Of a stretch of 64,000 nucleotides of DNA, positions 1 through 11,221 are shown piece by piece. The position numbers and the translations under genes were made by a program. Origin of the DNA: Cymodocea nodosa. Lineage: Eukaryota; Streptophyta; Magnoliopsida; Alismatales; Cymodoceaceae. How positions within the stretch are numbered: the first letter of the stretch is position 1; each line of letters opens with the position of its first letter. Location: contig JAZBRI010000003.1 in the NCBI GenBank assembly GCA_036874045.1, forward strand, positions 20,251,501-20,315,500, read 5' to 3'. The notes below the pieces were generated by a model. The model was not told the origin of the DNA. It ran no database searches and saw nothing but the letters and a program-made list of their open reading frames with translations.

Positions 1-10
1 ATAGGACAAT

Positions 11-2607
11 TTAAACATCAAATAACCTACAGATACCAAGTTCTAATCGTAATTTTGAAAATGTATTTTCATCTAAGGGTTTTGTAAATATATCTGCTAT
101 TTGTTCTGTGGTAGGAACAAAATTTAATACTATTTTTCTTTTTATAACATTATCCCTTAGAAAATGATGTCGAACTTCTATATGTTGTGCTCGTGAATGT
201 AAGATAGGATTTTTAGATAAACTTATTGCAGAACTACTATCACAGAAAATCTTAATTGGTTCATAGTCTAAATTAAAATCTTTTTAGGTTTGTTTGATCC
301 ACAGGATTTGAGCACAACAAAGTGCAGTAGCTATATATTCAGCTTCAGTTGTAGATAATGCTACAAAATTTTACTTTTTGCTGAACCATGACACTAAAGA
401 ATTACCTAACAATTGACAAGTGCCACTGGTGGTTTTTCTTTTAGACTTACATCCTGCAAAATCAGCATCACTATAATCTACTAAGTTTAAAGAACTGTGT
501 TTAAAGTAAAACAATCCAAAATTGATGGTTCCTAATAGATATTTAAAAATTCATTTAACAGCAAGTAGGTGTGATTCCTTAGGATTAGATTGATATCTAG
601 CACAAGTACACACACTAAACATAATATCTGGTCAACTAGCTGTTAAATAGAGTAATGAACCAATCATACTTCTATATTGTTTTAAGTCTACAGTTTTTCC
701 AGAGTCATCTTTATCCAACTTGGTGATAGTACTCATTGGTGTATTCTTTGTTTTAGTGTTGTCTAAACCAAACCTCTTTAATAAATCTTGAGTATATTTT
801 TCTTGTGAAATAAAAGTACCCTAATCTAATTGCTTTATTTGTAAGCCTAGGAAAAATGATAGTTCACCCATCATACACATTTCAAATTGATTAGTCATGT
901 TTTTCGAAAAGGACTCAACTAATTTATCATTTGTTGCTCCAAATATGATGTCATCTACATAGATTTGAACTACTAATATATCTTTTTCGATCTTCTTGAT
1001 AAAAAGAGTGTGATCTACCTTTCCCATAGAATACCCTTTTTCCATAAGAAATTTAGATAATCTTTCATACCAAGACCTAGGAGCTTGTTTAAGGCCATAT
1101 AGTGCCTTCTTAAGCTTGTAAACATACTCAGGATGTTTTGAATCTTTAAAACCTAGAGGTTGTTTTACATGCACTTCTTCTTTTATATATCCATTTAAAA
1201 AAGCAGTCTTAACATCCATTTGATATAATTTGAAATCCATATAACAAGCATAAGCTAACAAAATTCGTATTGATTCTAGTCTAGCAACAAGAGCAAATGT
1301 TTCATCATACTCAATTCCTTCCTCTTGCTTGTAACCTTGAGCAACTAATCTAGCTTTATTTTAACTATATGTCCATCTTGATCTACTTTGTTTCTAAATA
1401 CCCACCTTGTTCCTATTATGGACTGATTTTTAGGTGGGGCAACTAGATCCCATACCTCATTTCTTATAAATTGATTTAGCTCATCTTGCATAGCTAAATA
1501 CCAAAATTCATCTTCTAACGCATCTTCAATTTTCTTAGGTTCTAGTAAAGAAACAAATGAATAAGCACCACAGATGTTGACTATTGATGACCTAGTCCTA
1601 ACTCCTTGATTAGGATCGCCTATTATCTAATCGATAGGATGAGATGAAGCATAACACCAATTTCTATGTTGTTCCATATTTTCTATAGGTATGACATTAT
1701 TTTCTTCTAAATTTTCATCATTTAAGTTTATATTGCTTATTCTGTCAGATAATCTCTCAATTTCTCTGTCAACATCATTTGATACCATTTCTGGGAGAAT
1801 TTCTGAATCAAAGTTTTCAGCATGTCTAACATCCAAATGAGAATTTTCATGAAATTTTACATGTAGGGTTTCCTCAATGGTTTTTGTTGATTTATTATAA
1901 ACTCTATATGCTTTACTTCTAATGGAATAACCAACAAAAATACCTTCATCTAATTTGGCTTTAAATTTGTCTATTTGTTCCTTGGTGTTTAAAATAAAAC
2001 ACTTATAGCCAAAGGGTTTTAAATAACTTATTTTGGGAACCCTATTATACCATATCTTATAAGGAGTTTTATCTAAAATTGGTCTTAGATGTACTCTATT
2101 TATAACATAACATGCTGTATGAACTGCTTCTGCCCAAAGAAATAGAGGTAACTTATTCTCATTTAACTTGGTTTTGGACATTTCCTGAAGTGATCTGTTT
2201 TTACGTTCTACTATCCCATTTTCTGAAGGAGCTCTTGGAAATGAGTATCTATGATCTATGTCTAATTCTTCACAAAAGGTGTCCATTTGATCATTATCAA
2301 ATTCTGTACCATGATCACTCCTAAGTTTTTGAATTTTAACATTTTGCTCATTCTGAACTTTATTACAAAATATCTTAAATATTTCAAAAACTTTAGTTTT
2401 ATTAGCTAGAAAATAGACCCAAGTAAATCTAGAATAATCATCAACTAGTACAAAAGCATAATGTTTACCTCCTAGACTAGTTGTTCTAGTAGGTCCAAAT
2501 AAATCCATATACACTAGTTCTAATACTCTTTTACTTGTTATTTCATTTAAGCTTTTAAAGGATGTTTTATGTAATTTACCTAGTTGACATGCATCACACA
2601 TACTCAA
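11..2607 (-). pseudogene. copia pol: integrase, reverse transcriptase, RNase H
   Basis: This is the enzymatic part of the copia polyprotein. Integrase occupies about 2607-1800: it starts near the zinc-binding motif CDACQLGKLH, then shows the catalytic-core signatures LVDDYSRFTW and [11 protein letters not shown], then the [13 protein letters not shown] block. Reverse transcriptase follows at about 1480-830, with ARLVAQGY-like sequence broken by a frameshift, [17 protein letters not shown] and the catalytic YVDD near 951-962. RNase H follows (SDADFAGC, ALSTTEAEYIA, DENTF) and ends with a stop at 11-13. Several in-frame stops and at least two frameshifts make it non-functional. The protease and the start of the pre-integrase domain are absent; the linker ORF ends at 2737 and integrase resumes after about 120 bp. 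Confidence 0.9.
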
Positions 2608-2736
2608 TTTTCATTTCTAACATTATTTGATTTCCAATATCCGATATTCTTTACATATGAAGAAAATTGATCAAGAATATTAAAATTCTCAAATGTCTTA
2701 GCTTGATTTTCTGAAAATTTCTTTTGACATTTTGCA

Positions 2737-3458
2737 TCATGTTCTATCATTTATATGCTGCATTTTATCAACTTGCACATATTTTTCTCCCTTTTTAATT
2801 ACACATGGAATAGTTTGTCTCTTACTATTCTTAGTACTGGAAATAAAGACATTATTTTTAGCAGTACCATCATGCAATATATAATTTTCAAAAGATGCAT
2901 CGTGTAAACCAATACCATGTTTTTCTATATTTGATATTTTACTACTAAGTTCATTTGTTATAGTTTGACTATTATTCCATTTACTTAATATAGCCTTTTG
3001 ATCGTAGACTTTAATCTTTAACACATTAATTTCTGAATTTAAATCAGTAATAGTTAGTTCCAGTTTTTCAATTTCACAGATCATTTTCTTTTTATAGCAG
3101 TGAACTTTAAAATTTCCTATGCATGCCTTTGATTTTCTTTTTTAAATTTATTCAACGTAGAGTTCAGAAAATCAATCTTATTTTTAGATTCATCTAGCAT
3201 TTTCCTAGTGTCCTTTCTTTCTATTTTGACTTTCTTATATTTTTTGGCCAGTCTATTGTATTCAACAAGTAATCCATCAAAACTATCAAAATTAGCATTT
3301 TGATCAGAGGATACCTCACTGGATTTTGCCATAAAGCATACATTTGCTAGATTTTCTTCTGAATCTGATGTTGATGAGGATTCATTGTCTGATGTTGAAT
3401 CCTTTGTTTCTTCACTTTGTGAAGCTGAAGAGTCATCCCATGTCACTTTAAGCGCCAT
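2737..3458 (-). pseudogene. copia gag-pol linker, acidic and coiled-coil
   Basis: Two reading frames (3458-3117 and 3084-2737) cover the region between the gag zinc knuckle and pol. The first begins MALKVTWDDSS and has a Ser/Glu/Asp-rich stretch followed by a Lys/Glu coiled coil. The second continues as a coiled coil (IEKLELTITDLNSEI) and ends in IPCVIKKGEKYVQVDK. The plus-strand SIRE element at 9.7-11.2 kb has the same sequence of segments (ALKVTWDD, coiled coil, IPFILKQGNKYVEV), which confirms the homology. A frameshift separates the two frames. The function of this region is not known to me; in SIRE elements it is part of the gag-pol product. Confidence 0.75.
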
Positions 3459-3479
3459 TCTCTTTCTGAATTTCTTATT

Positions 3480-4388
3480 CTAGAAATTCCTCCTTGAATT
3501 CTTCTTATCTTTGTTGAGAGGACAATCAGTTTGAAAGTGACCCGACCTGTTGCACTTGTAGCATATACTTTTGTCTTTCGTGAATGACTTCTTCTCCATA
3601 TCTCTAGATGTCTTTGGTGACCTGAAGTTCCTGCATTTCTTCAACAGATTTCTAAATTTTCTAGTCAACAACAGTAAATCATCATTAGAATCACTAGTGA
3701 CTTCTGAGACTTTATCAGCCTCAAAAGCCAGATCCCTTCTAGGATTTTTCCCTTTTGGATCTAAATGTTGTACTTCATAGGTTGTTAGATTTTCTATGAG
3801 ATCATCGAGAGTATATGTATTTAAGTCTTTGGACTCTTCAATAGATGTTGTCTTTTGAGCCCAAATTTTAGTTAAAGATCTAAATATATTTCTTACCAAG
3901 TCTTTTTCCTTGAATTTCTTGCCTAAAGATTTTAATGAATTTACAATCTCAAGAAAACGAGAAAACATGTCAGAGATACATTCATTTTCGTACATTTTAA
4001 AAAGCTCATATTTATGTACTAACATATTGATCTTAGATTCCTTGACCTGATTAGTACCTTCGTTGGCAACTTCTAATGCATGCCATATCTCATATGCAGT
4101 TTGATATGCAAAAACTTTATTAAATTGATCATGAGATAAAGCACAAAATAAGATGTTTAAACCTTTAGCATTCAATGTCATTCACTTCTTTTCATCAAAA
4201 GTCCAAGTATCATATGGAGTCATAACTAACACTATAGGATTGCTAATTATATGCATTAATTTGAAATCGATTGACTAAAAGAATACTTTCATCTTATATT
4301 TCCAGTAGCCATAATTGCTACCTTCGAACATAGAAGGACAATTAGTGGTCTGTCCTTCAATCATAACTAAGATTTCAGAATTATCCAT
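3480..4388 (-). pseudogene. copia gag with zinc knuckle
   Basis: This is the structural protein that would form the retrotransposon particle. The best start is ATG at 4388, giving MDNSEILVMIEG; the longest open frame starts only at 4181 because a TAG and a TGA interrupt the N-terminal part. The body has the UBN2/gag-type helices (AYEIWHALEVANEG, VHKYELFKMYENE). The C-terminus carries one CCHC zinc knuckle, CYKCNRSGHFQTDC (C-x2-C-x4-H-x4-C), which binds RNA in this family. It lies about 150 bp after the primer site, as expected. The two stops make it a pseudogene. Confidence 0.88.
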
Positions 4389-4539
4389 TTAAACAAATGA
4401 TCTGAAGTAAATGATAGGAAAAACTGATTCCTAAATAGAAAAATGAAGGCTTTTCGGATGCTTTAAATAGTTTAAGTGCACTGATACTAGTTGTAGCAGA
4501 GTGTAGTAAGTTTGGAAAAAAATTAAGTAAAAAATAGAA

Positions 4540-4551
4540 GCTCTGATACCA
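4540..4551 (-). other. tRNA-iMet primer-binding site of SIRE element 1
   Basis: The minus strand reads TGGTATCAGAGC two bases after the LTR end. It is complementary to the 3' end of plant initiator tRNA-Met, the usual copia primer. Confidence 0.93.
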
Positions 4552-4553
4552 GT

Positions 4554-5746
4554 TGTAGGATCGTCTGTATCACAAGAGGGGGGGGTGAATTGTGTCTTTA
4601 GTAATTAAATACTAGTAGATAAAACAAGAGCACAAAACACTCGTAAATGAAATTCTATTCTTTATTTAAAAACAAAATTTACAATATTTTTTCAGCTCAA
4701 TTTCCTTCTTGAATGTTTTGATATAGTAATGTTTGATATACAATTCAAATAGAAAAACAAAGCTCTTATTCAAAACTAATTTTGAATTGTATAAGACCTG
4801 ATCTTTATGCACATAGCTTCTTTCTTTCTCTTTGCTCAACTTCTGTATCTCTTCTTCTCTAGTTGTCGAATTTCCAGACTTCTTACGTTTGCAGCTCCTT
4901 TTTTGAAATTGCTTGGAATTTCGAACTTCTTCTGATGTTGGAGAATTTTTCAAAATGTGAATATTCAAACTTAACTTTTCAGTTAGAGATCCAGATTGAA
5001 TATTCAGACTTGGTTTTTGAGATTGGGATCCCCTATTGTAATGTAGCTCGTACTCTATATTTGTAGTCAAACTCTGTTGTCTTTCACGTTTAGCATGTTC
5101 ATCCACTTGATCCACAATCCATAATCCATAATCCACATACTAATTTTCTCTTTAATCCAAATTACTATCTTTTTGAGTTTCCACGATCTCCACTTGTAGA
5201 TACATCGAAACTTTATCTTCCTGGAGTCTTGTAGAATATCTTCTAAGTCTTCGATTTAGTTGAACACTTATCCTTTAAGTCTTGTAAAACCTCGAACACT
5301 TATCCTTTAACTCTTCGAGTTTTTGCACTTGCGAAACACGTGACTAAACAAAGAAACTTATCTGTTCGTTAGTCCTTTTATAAAACTCGAACAGTTATCT
5401 ATCCATGCGTATAAAAACTCGAACAGTTATCTAACTATTCAATTTTCATTACCGAATACACATGGAAAACACGTGACAACTTAAAACATTAAAAACACAC
5501 GTGCAGATAACTTAACTATACGAGTTTTTAACATAAACTATTTGACAAAAATGAAACGTTAACTATCCGAAAGTTTAACTATTGAAAATCTAACTCTTCG
5601 AAAATCTTTAATTTATCCGACATAACAATGAAACTTTCCGATAATCTGTTAACTATTATACTTAGAGAAATATACTTAGAGAATATTATGTAGACTTATT
5701 TAAAAACGTTAATAAAGCATATATCATCAAAATTAAATACCTAACA
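4554..5746 (-). repeat. 5' LTR of SIRE element 1
   Basis: On the minus strand the LTR starts TGTTAGGTATTTAATTTTGA at 5746 and ends CGATCCTACA at 4554, a TG...CA repeat of about 1.19 kb. Its end matches the SIRE LTRs at 20289 and 25583. It contains G-box cores (CACGTG, near 5337 and 5471) and repeats such as TAACTATCCGA (5560-5570) that also occur in gypsy elements in this window. The 3' LTR is outside the window, so LTR divergence cannot be measured. Confidence 0.9.
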
Positions 5747-6762
5747 CAAGTTTAGAAAAATCTAAACTAGGCCACTTTCGTAGGGATCACGACTACACTT
5801 AGCATGTGCAGCAAGCCTTTAAACCCCTAGGTCACCCTAGTGTTAGTGTTGTGTCTCTAGAGGGTTTTCAGTAGATATACCCACAAAATCCAAAACAAAA
5901 AATAAAACAACACAATTAAAAGACAAAATCAACAAAAATATGCTCTTGGTTTCCTAAACATGGATAAAGTTGCTCTTAAGTAGTCTTGACCTATTAGCTT
6001 CACCTTTATTCAATCACCTCTCACCTTTCTAGATTGGATTCAAATAATCATTCAATTTCCATCTTAAGAAAGTAAATTACTATATAAATAAGTGTATGTG
6101 AAAATGGCCAAGACTAAGAAATAACCTACTCAACTCCCTCGAAGTAACCTAGGTAATCCCAAAGGTCTATCCTTGAATCCATTGTCCATTTATTTTGACT
6201 CTCTTTATATATATATATATATATTCTAGATTACCTCCTACTCCAGCACCTTTTTATGCGACCACAATCCCTTACTTAGGGGAAAGTTGACTAGTTACTT
6301 AGTAGCTTTTGTAAAAATAGGTAATCAATCTCTCTTCTTCAATTTTTTCTCTTTTTTTTAATTTTTTTATTTTTCTTTCTCCCTAGCCCTCTACCCTTAA
6401 GAGTGCCTCCCACAACATTGTGTAGGAATGGACAATTTTACCTTAGTCCTTTTATTCTACCCTTCTCGTAGGACAACCCCAAGGTATATTCCTAAGTTTT
6501 TACCTAAGTTTCCCTTCAAGAGGAGTGGTTCCTTCCTAGTCAAGGTCTCATGTAAGTGCAATACTACATATAAGCTCAAAATTATGGATGGTTTTGAATT
6601 TTATTCTTCTCCTCCCCTTAAGGTTCAAGGGTTTCTTTCCTAAAGGATTCACTTCTAAGTCTCAATTATACCTAAAAGAACTCTATCCATTAGGGCCTAA
6701 GAGCATATATAAAATAAAATAAAATAAAAAGTAGAAAATCAAAAAAAAAACTGTCGTCAAAT
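5747..6762. other. non-coding tail, probably gypsy 3' end or LTR remnant
   Basis: About 1 kb without convincing coding sequence between the copia LTR and the gypsy purine motif. It contains a (TA)n run near 6206-6224. It probably belongs to the 3' end of the minus-strand gypsy element, but I could not align it to the gypsy LTRs at 33.6 or 47.9 kb. The small ORFs here show no family motifs. Confidence 0.4.
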
Positions 6763-6800
6763 GCCTCCCCCCATACCTAAATTTTGCATTGTCCCCAATG
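6763..6800 (-). other. purine-rich tract and conserved gypsy tail motif
   Basis: The minus strand reads CATTGGGGACAATG, an A/T-rich link, TAGGTAT, then GGGGGGAGGCA. A near-identical motif lies at 44461-44500 on the plus strand of another gypsy element, also just downstream of gag. A motif of this type normally marks the end of the coding region of Athila/Tat elements; the purine run could prime plus-strand synthesis. Confidence 0.6.
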
Positions 6801-7225
6801 TAAAAGAAATCATTTAGGTATAAAGAAAATAAATATGGAGACGATAATAAAAATAAACCACATAACAATGACACACAAGATAATGTATCTCTCTTATAAT
6901 TCAAACGCATGCATATACAATAAGATGATTTATCATTCTTAATAATCATGAAATGGAGATTGAGTATCATGATTAACAGAACAATATGTAAGACAGTTTA
7001 AATCTATATGCCATATAATATCAAAGGGATTTAGAAATACATACCAGTGCTCACCTTGTTATGAAACAAAACTGAAAAAGACTAACACACACATTAAAAA
7101 TATTTAATGCAAAATGAACTAACAGAATTGGAATAACAATAATAGAAATGTTAAACACATAGTAAATAGTCTGAAATTTTATTTTATTTTTAAATAAAAC
7201 AAACATGGCAATCTCACCTAATCAA

Positions 7226-8523
7226 TTATGTAGATGATGAGGAGTCAAGCCCTCTAGACTCATTCTGAATGACATGAACATTTGCTGAATGTGGATTGGG
7301 GATAGTATTACTTGGTAGCTCTCCCTGTGCTCTACCTCTAGATGAGGTAACAAACCTGTAAAATTTGGCCTCTAAGTTCCTTATCACTCTATCATGGTTG
7401 GCCAACATGGGGTTTGTCTGACCACTAACTTGAATTAGTGATTGAATGCCTTTCTCCATGTCAGTAAATCTTTTCTCCAATCCCAACATTCTATCACTTG
7501 ACATTGCAAAATCAGCTCCACGTTGTTTAGCATGTGTGGCAGGTACCTCAGATTGTCGCCATGAAAAATTTGGATGGTTCCTTCATCCAGGATTATAATG
7601 TGAAGATGGTTGGAATTGCCTCTACCCCAACCCAATGGCATTAACTTCCTTAGTTTGTTGGTCCTGCACCATTGGACACTCTTCAATAGCATGCCCTAGA
7701 GTCCTGCATGCTATGCATTTAACTTCAACCATTTTTTCTTTTCCTCTTTCTTGACCTATGATCAAATCCTCGACCTTCTTAACCATGGAGGACATTCTTG
7801 CCTCCATGCCTACCATAGGATCAACGATATGCATACCTCTGGTCATGGTTCTATCATAAGAACGATCTATTGAATTTTCTAATTCCATTGTGCGCTTGGA
7901 GAGGCTTACTAGGGCATCCCAAGCATGATTTTCATCTAACTTCATAAAGCATCCAGGACATAAATTTTCTATCAATTTTGAATTGAAATCTAATCCTTCA
8001 TACGAAACTTGGCATTGTTTCGACTTCGGCAAGCCATGGTTGGGACATCTTGCCAGCAATTGGTGAAATCGCTTGAAGTATTTCCAAAAAGGTTCATTCG
8101 TTTGCTGGTAGATGTTTATAATTGCATTCTTGGCTTGGATAGTCTTGTACAAGGGATGAAATTTCTTGATAAACAGCCACAAAATTCAGTCCAGGTATGA
8201 ATGGAATCTGCTAGTAGGGTATGAAGCCATAACTTCGCATCATCGCGAAGAGCAAAAGGTATGAATCTTAACTTGATGGCATCTACCAGTACTTCTGGTA
8301 TATTAACCATGTTACATACATCATTGAAGTCGTTTAAAAATGCATATGCATCTTCATTATCTAATCCATGAAATTTAGGCAATTGACTCACGTAATTCAT
8401 GTGCAGTTCAAATTTCTGCCCATTGATTGGTGCAATGGATAGACAAGAAGGCCAACTATGAACTTGAGGATAGTAGATATCCTCGAGAGAGGGTAATTGC
8501 TGGTTCCTTCCTTGATCTTCCAT
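7226..8523 (-). pseudogene. Athila-like gag, located after integrase
   Basis: This is a capsid-type gag split over three frames (8523-8116, 8182-7622, 7504-7226) by frameshifts. The N-terminal part has the retrotransposon gag domain (LPKFHGLDNEDAYAFLNDF, LRFIPFALRDDAKLWL). The middle has a CCHC zinc knuckle, CIACRTLGHAIEEC. Next, in a shifted frame, comes the typical YNPGxRNHPNFSWR segment, then a coiled coil and LPSNTIPNP before a stop. In ordinary Athila elements the frame would continue after PNP through TLRSG into protease; here it ends. It sits 306 bp downstream of the integrase stop on the same strand. Confidence 0.85.
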
Positions 8524-8829
8524 TCTTAATTATTCTGTTGGAATTCTAACTTCCTCGTATGCAATGGGATGTCTAACTAATCTAGATGAGCTATCTCTCA
8601 CCCACCTAGGAGGTTGCATGCACCAGCAACAACTATCAAAGAAATAATATGCACATAAAGAAAATAAATATGACACTTATAATGAAAATGAGCTCTGAAT
8701 CCCAATACCTGCATATATGATAGGCAAGTAAAATGAATGAAAATAAGTACTTACATAACACCAAAAACATACAAAAATAAAAACTAACTAATAAATTCAA
8801 CAATAATAAAAAGAAAGAAAAACAACACA
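8524..8829 (-). other. integrase-gag spacer without LTR or primer site
   Basis: A 306-bp A/T-rich stretch between the integrase stop and the gag start. I see no TGTT...AACA LTR boundary and no TGGCRCCGTTGC primer site. Its shortness argues that integrase and gag belong to one element rather than to two adjacent ones. The small hydrophobic reading frame here has no recognised family. Confidence 0.65.
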
Positions 8830-9738
8830 CTAGCTAACAGTTTTAGTATAGACAGCGTCGATCAAAGAAATTTTCTCTCTAGGCCCAAGGGATCTTTGCT
8901 GTAAGAATGGTTTTAGACGGTGTCCATTGACCTTATAGACTTCCCTAGTCTTAGGATTTTCAACTTCCACTGCTCCATGGGGAAATATGCTCTTTACTAC
9001 AAATGGTTCGATCCACCGTGATCTCAACTTCCTAGGAAATAGATGCAACTTAGAATTATACAATAATACTTCCTGCCCTACTTTAAAATCTTTGTGAGAA
9101 AGCTTGCTATCGTGGAATATTTTGCTTCTTTCTTTCGCTATTCTCGAATTTTCATATGCTTCTTGTCTTATTTCTTCCAACTCATTCAAATGAAATTTCC
9201 TTTTCTTACTAGCAGTTGTTAAATCCAGGTTAAGTCTTTGAATGGCCCATCTAGCTTTATGCTCAAGCTCTACTGGTAAGTGACATGCTTTTCCAAAAAT
9301 AGTTCTATAAGGAGACATATTTAATACTGACTTACATGTAGTTCGATAAGCCCATAATGTCTCATCTAACTTTTCTACCCAATCTTTTCTAGTTTTCCCC
9401 ACTATTTTCTCTAATATTTGTTTGATTTGTTTATTGGCATTCTCTACTTGTCCATTCATTTGTGGGTGATAGGGTGTTGTCATTTTATGCGTTACTCCAT
9501 ATCTTTTCATTAACGCTTCAAAATTTCTATTGTTAAAATGAGCTCCCCTATCGCTAATAATTGCTCTAGGAATGCCAAATCTTGCAAAAATGTTACTCTT
9601 TAGAAAATTAATAACTACCCTAGAGTCACAAGTGTAGGTGGGAATAGCTTCGACCCATTTTGAGACATAGTCAATGGCTAATAAAATATACAAGAAACCT
9701 CTAGAATTTGGTAGGGGTCCCATGAAATCAATACCCCA
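8830..9738 (-). CDS. Athila-like integrase, 5'-truncated
   Basis: This is an open integrase frame of about 300 codons. It begins inside [10 protein letters not shown], the start of the catalytic core. The DDE residues are visible in [11 protein letters not shown] (first Asp), SDRGAHFNN (second Asp) and [11 protein letters not shown] (Glu). The AYRTTCK and [14 protein letters not shown] blocks follow, and then the C-terminal domain [12 protein letters not shown]...VNGHRLKPF, as in Athila. The frame is intact to the stop, unusual for this window. Its N-terminal zinc-binding domain, RNase H and reverse transcriptase are missing because the sequence switches to SIRE gag at 9738. Confidence 0.9.
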   Translation of the reverse strand, partial: WGIDFMGPLPNSRGFLYILLAIDYVSKWVEAIPTYTCDSRVVINFLKSNIFARFGIPRAIISDRGAHFNNRNFEALMKRYGVTHKMTTPYHPQMNGQVENANKQIKQILEKIVGKTRKDWVEKLDETLWAYRTTCKSVLNMSPYRTIFGKACHLPVELEHKARWAIQRLNLDLTTASKKRKFHLNELEEIRQEAYENSRIAKERSKIFHDSKLSHKDFKVGQEVLLYNSKLHLFPRKLRSRWIEPFVVKSIFPHGAVEVENPKTREVYKVNGHRLKPFLQQRSLGPREKISLIDAVYTKTVS

Positions 9739-11218
9739 TGAAGTTCAATTAAATGAATCACTGAGTCACAACAACCTAAAAATGAAGAAAGAAATAGCCT
9801 TCGAAATTAATTCAGATTCTGATATATCTACTGATTCTAACGAGGATTTGATTTTGCTGACTAGGAAATTCAAGAAAGCATGGAAAGCTAGGAAACAGCA
9901 AAGGAACAAAAATGATAAACCCTCAACATCAAAATCATTGAATGACAAGAATTCTTCATCTAGAAAGTATGTATGTTACAACTGTAAGAAACCTAGACAT
10001 CTTTCTCCAGATTGTCCTATGAGGAAAAATGAAAAGCCAAGTAGGACAAATCAGAAGAAGACGGCTCAGAAAACTCAGAAAAAGTTTTACAAGAAAAAGG
10101 CTTTGAAGGTCACTTGGGATGACACGTTTGGAGAGTCTGAATCTGAGGAATCAGCATCAAAATCTTCACATTCAGAAGGAGAACAAGAGTTAGAAGACGT
10201 TGTTCATGTGTGCTTCATGGCAGATGAGTCTGAGGTAATATCTGATCCTGAACAAATCATGCTAGAGATTTGCAAAAATTTAGATTTAATGAATGTATCT
10301 TGCATGAACAAATACAGAATATAAATGCTGAAAAATTAAAGATAGAATCTGAAAATGAAATGTTGGAAAACAATATAAATGAACTTGAATTAGAGATAGA
10401 AAAATTAAAACTAAGAGAGCAAGATTTAAATTCTACCTTTGAGAAATGGAATTTAAGTCAAACTAAGTTAGACAAACTAACTAGTACCCCTGCGATGTCT
10501 TATAAATTTGGCTTAGGATTTGATTATCCTGAATATCCTGAATCTCAAGCCAATAAAGGATTTATTAGTTGTAGTTCAAGTAAATCTAAGACTAAAATTC
10601 CTTTTATTCTGAAACAAGGTAATAAATATGTAGAAGTAGGTACTTCAAGGGATGAATCATGTAGTAATAATTTAAATCAATGTGATTTGTCAAATTGTAC
10701 TTCTAACATGACTATAAATGTTTCTAAAAATCTTGTTTCTTGTTCTGGAAATTCAGTTTCTAATGTTACTAAAATTTCAGACAATTGTAGTAAACTGAAA
10801 ATTCAGAAACTTGAGCATGGAATTCAATACACTAGTATTAGACACTAGTATTACTCATTCTGCATGTGATAAAACAAAAAATTCTTGTGTAGAAAAAGAT
10901 TTTGTATGTACGGAAAGTGTTAATACAAGTACAAAATCTTGGTATGAACTTACAGAAATGTATAAGCATGACCAAAATAAATTAACATCTGATAAAAATA
11001 TGTTTGGTCTTGATTATACTACATCTAAAACCAAAAAGAATGATTGCAAAAGCAATAATGCTATATGTGAGTATGAAGCTAATGATAAATCAATAGTACT
11101 TACAACTAATAAGAATATAAATGATAATGTTAAACTACTTTTAAACAAAAAGAAGAAATATGCATTTAATGAACTTGGTCCTCAACAACATTGGGTACCA
11201 AGAAAAAGTTTTTCTTAA
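9739..11218 (+). pseudogene. SIRE gag C-terminus and coiled-coil linker
   Basis: Three frames (to 10324, 10270-10848 and 10811-11218) read through the gag end. The first has DSNEDLILLTRKFKKAWK and a zinc knuckle CYNCKKPRHLSPDC (a usual Gly is Arg here), then an acidic Ser/Glu stretch. The second is a coiled coil (IKLKL-type heptads in NELELEIEKLKLREQDL). The third is a Cys/Asn-rich spacer ending in the motif FNELGPQQHWVPRK just before protease. Two frameshifts break it, and the N-terminal capsid part is absent. SIRE element 1 has the matching segments. Confidence 0.82.
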
Positions 11219-11221
11219 TTT

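Larger units (their letters stand above)
1..5746 (-). mobile_element. SIRE/Maximus-type Ty1/copia element 1, cut by window edge
   Basis: On the minus strand the order is LTR (5746-4554), primer site (4551-4540), gag, coiled-coil linker, integrase, reverse transcriptase and RNase H, which is the copia order. The initiator-Met primer site, the LTR end ...CACCCCCC...CTACA, and the coiled-coil linker between gag and pol fit the SIRE/Maximus group. The post-pol region and 3' LTR lie left of the window. Stops and frameshifts occur in every ORF and the protease is missing, so the copy is dead. It abuts gypsy-derived DNA at 5747. Confidence 0.9.
5752..9738 (-). mobile_element. Athila-like Ty3/gypsy element A, 3' part, pol before gag
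   Basis: Reading the minus strand, this segment holds an integrase (9738-8830), a 306-bp gap, a complete but frameshifted gag (8523-7226), and a CATTGGGGACAATG...GGGGGGAGG motif (6800-6763). The integrase, gag and motif are Athila-like. Gag after integrase is the reverse of the usual gypsy order, and no LTR or primer site lies between them. The 5' side is broken at 9738 by a SIRE gag in the opposite orientation. It may be the downstream half of the element whose 5' end lies at 29.0-35.6 kb, but reverse transcriptase and RNase H are found in neither piece. Confidence 0.75.

Noticed and set aside
7226-9738. gag after integrase explained by two adjacent elements
   Set aside because: The 306-bp gap holds no LTR end or primer site, and the same order recurs at 39.7-43.8 kb, so adjacency is less likely, though not excluded.
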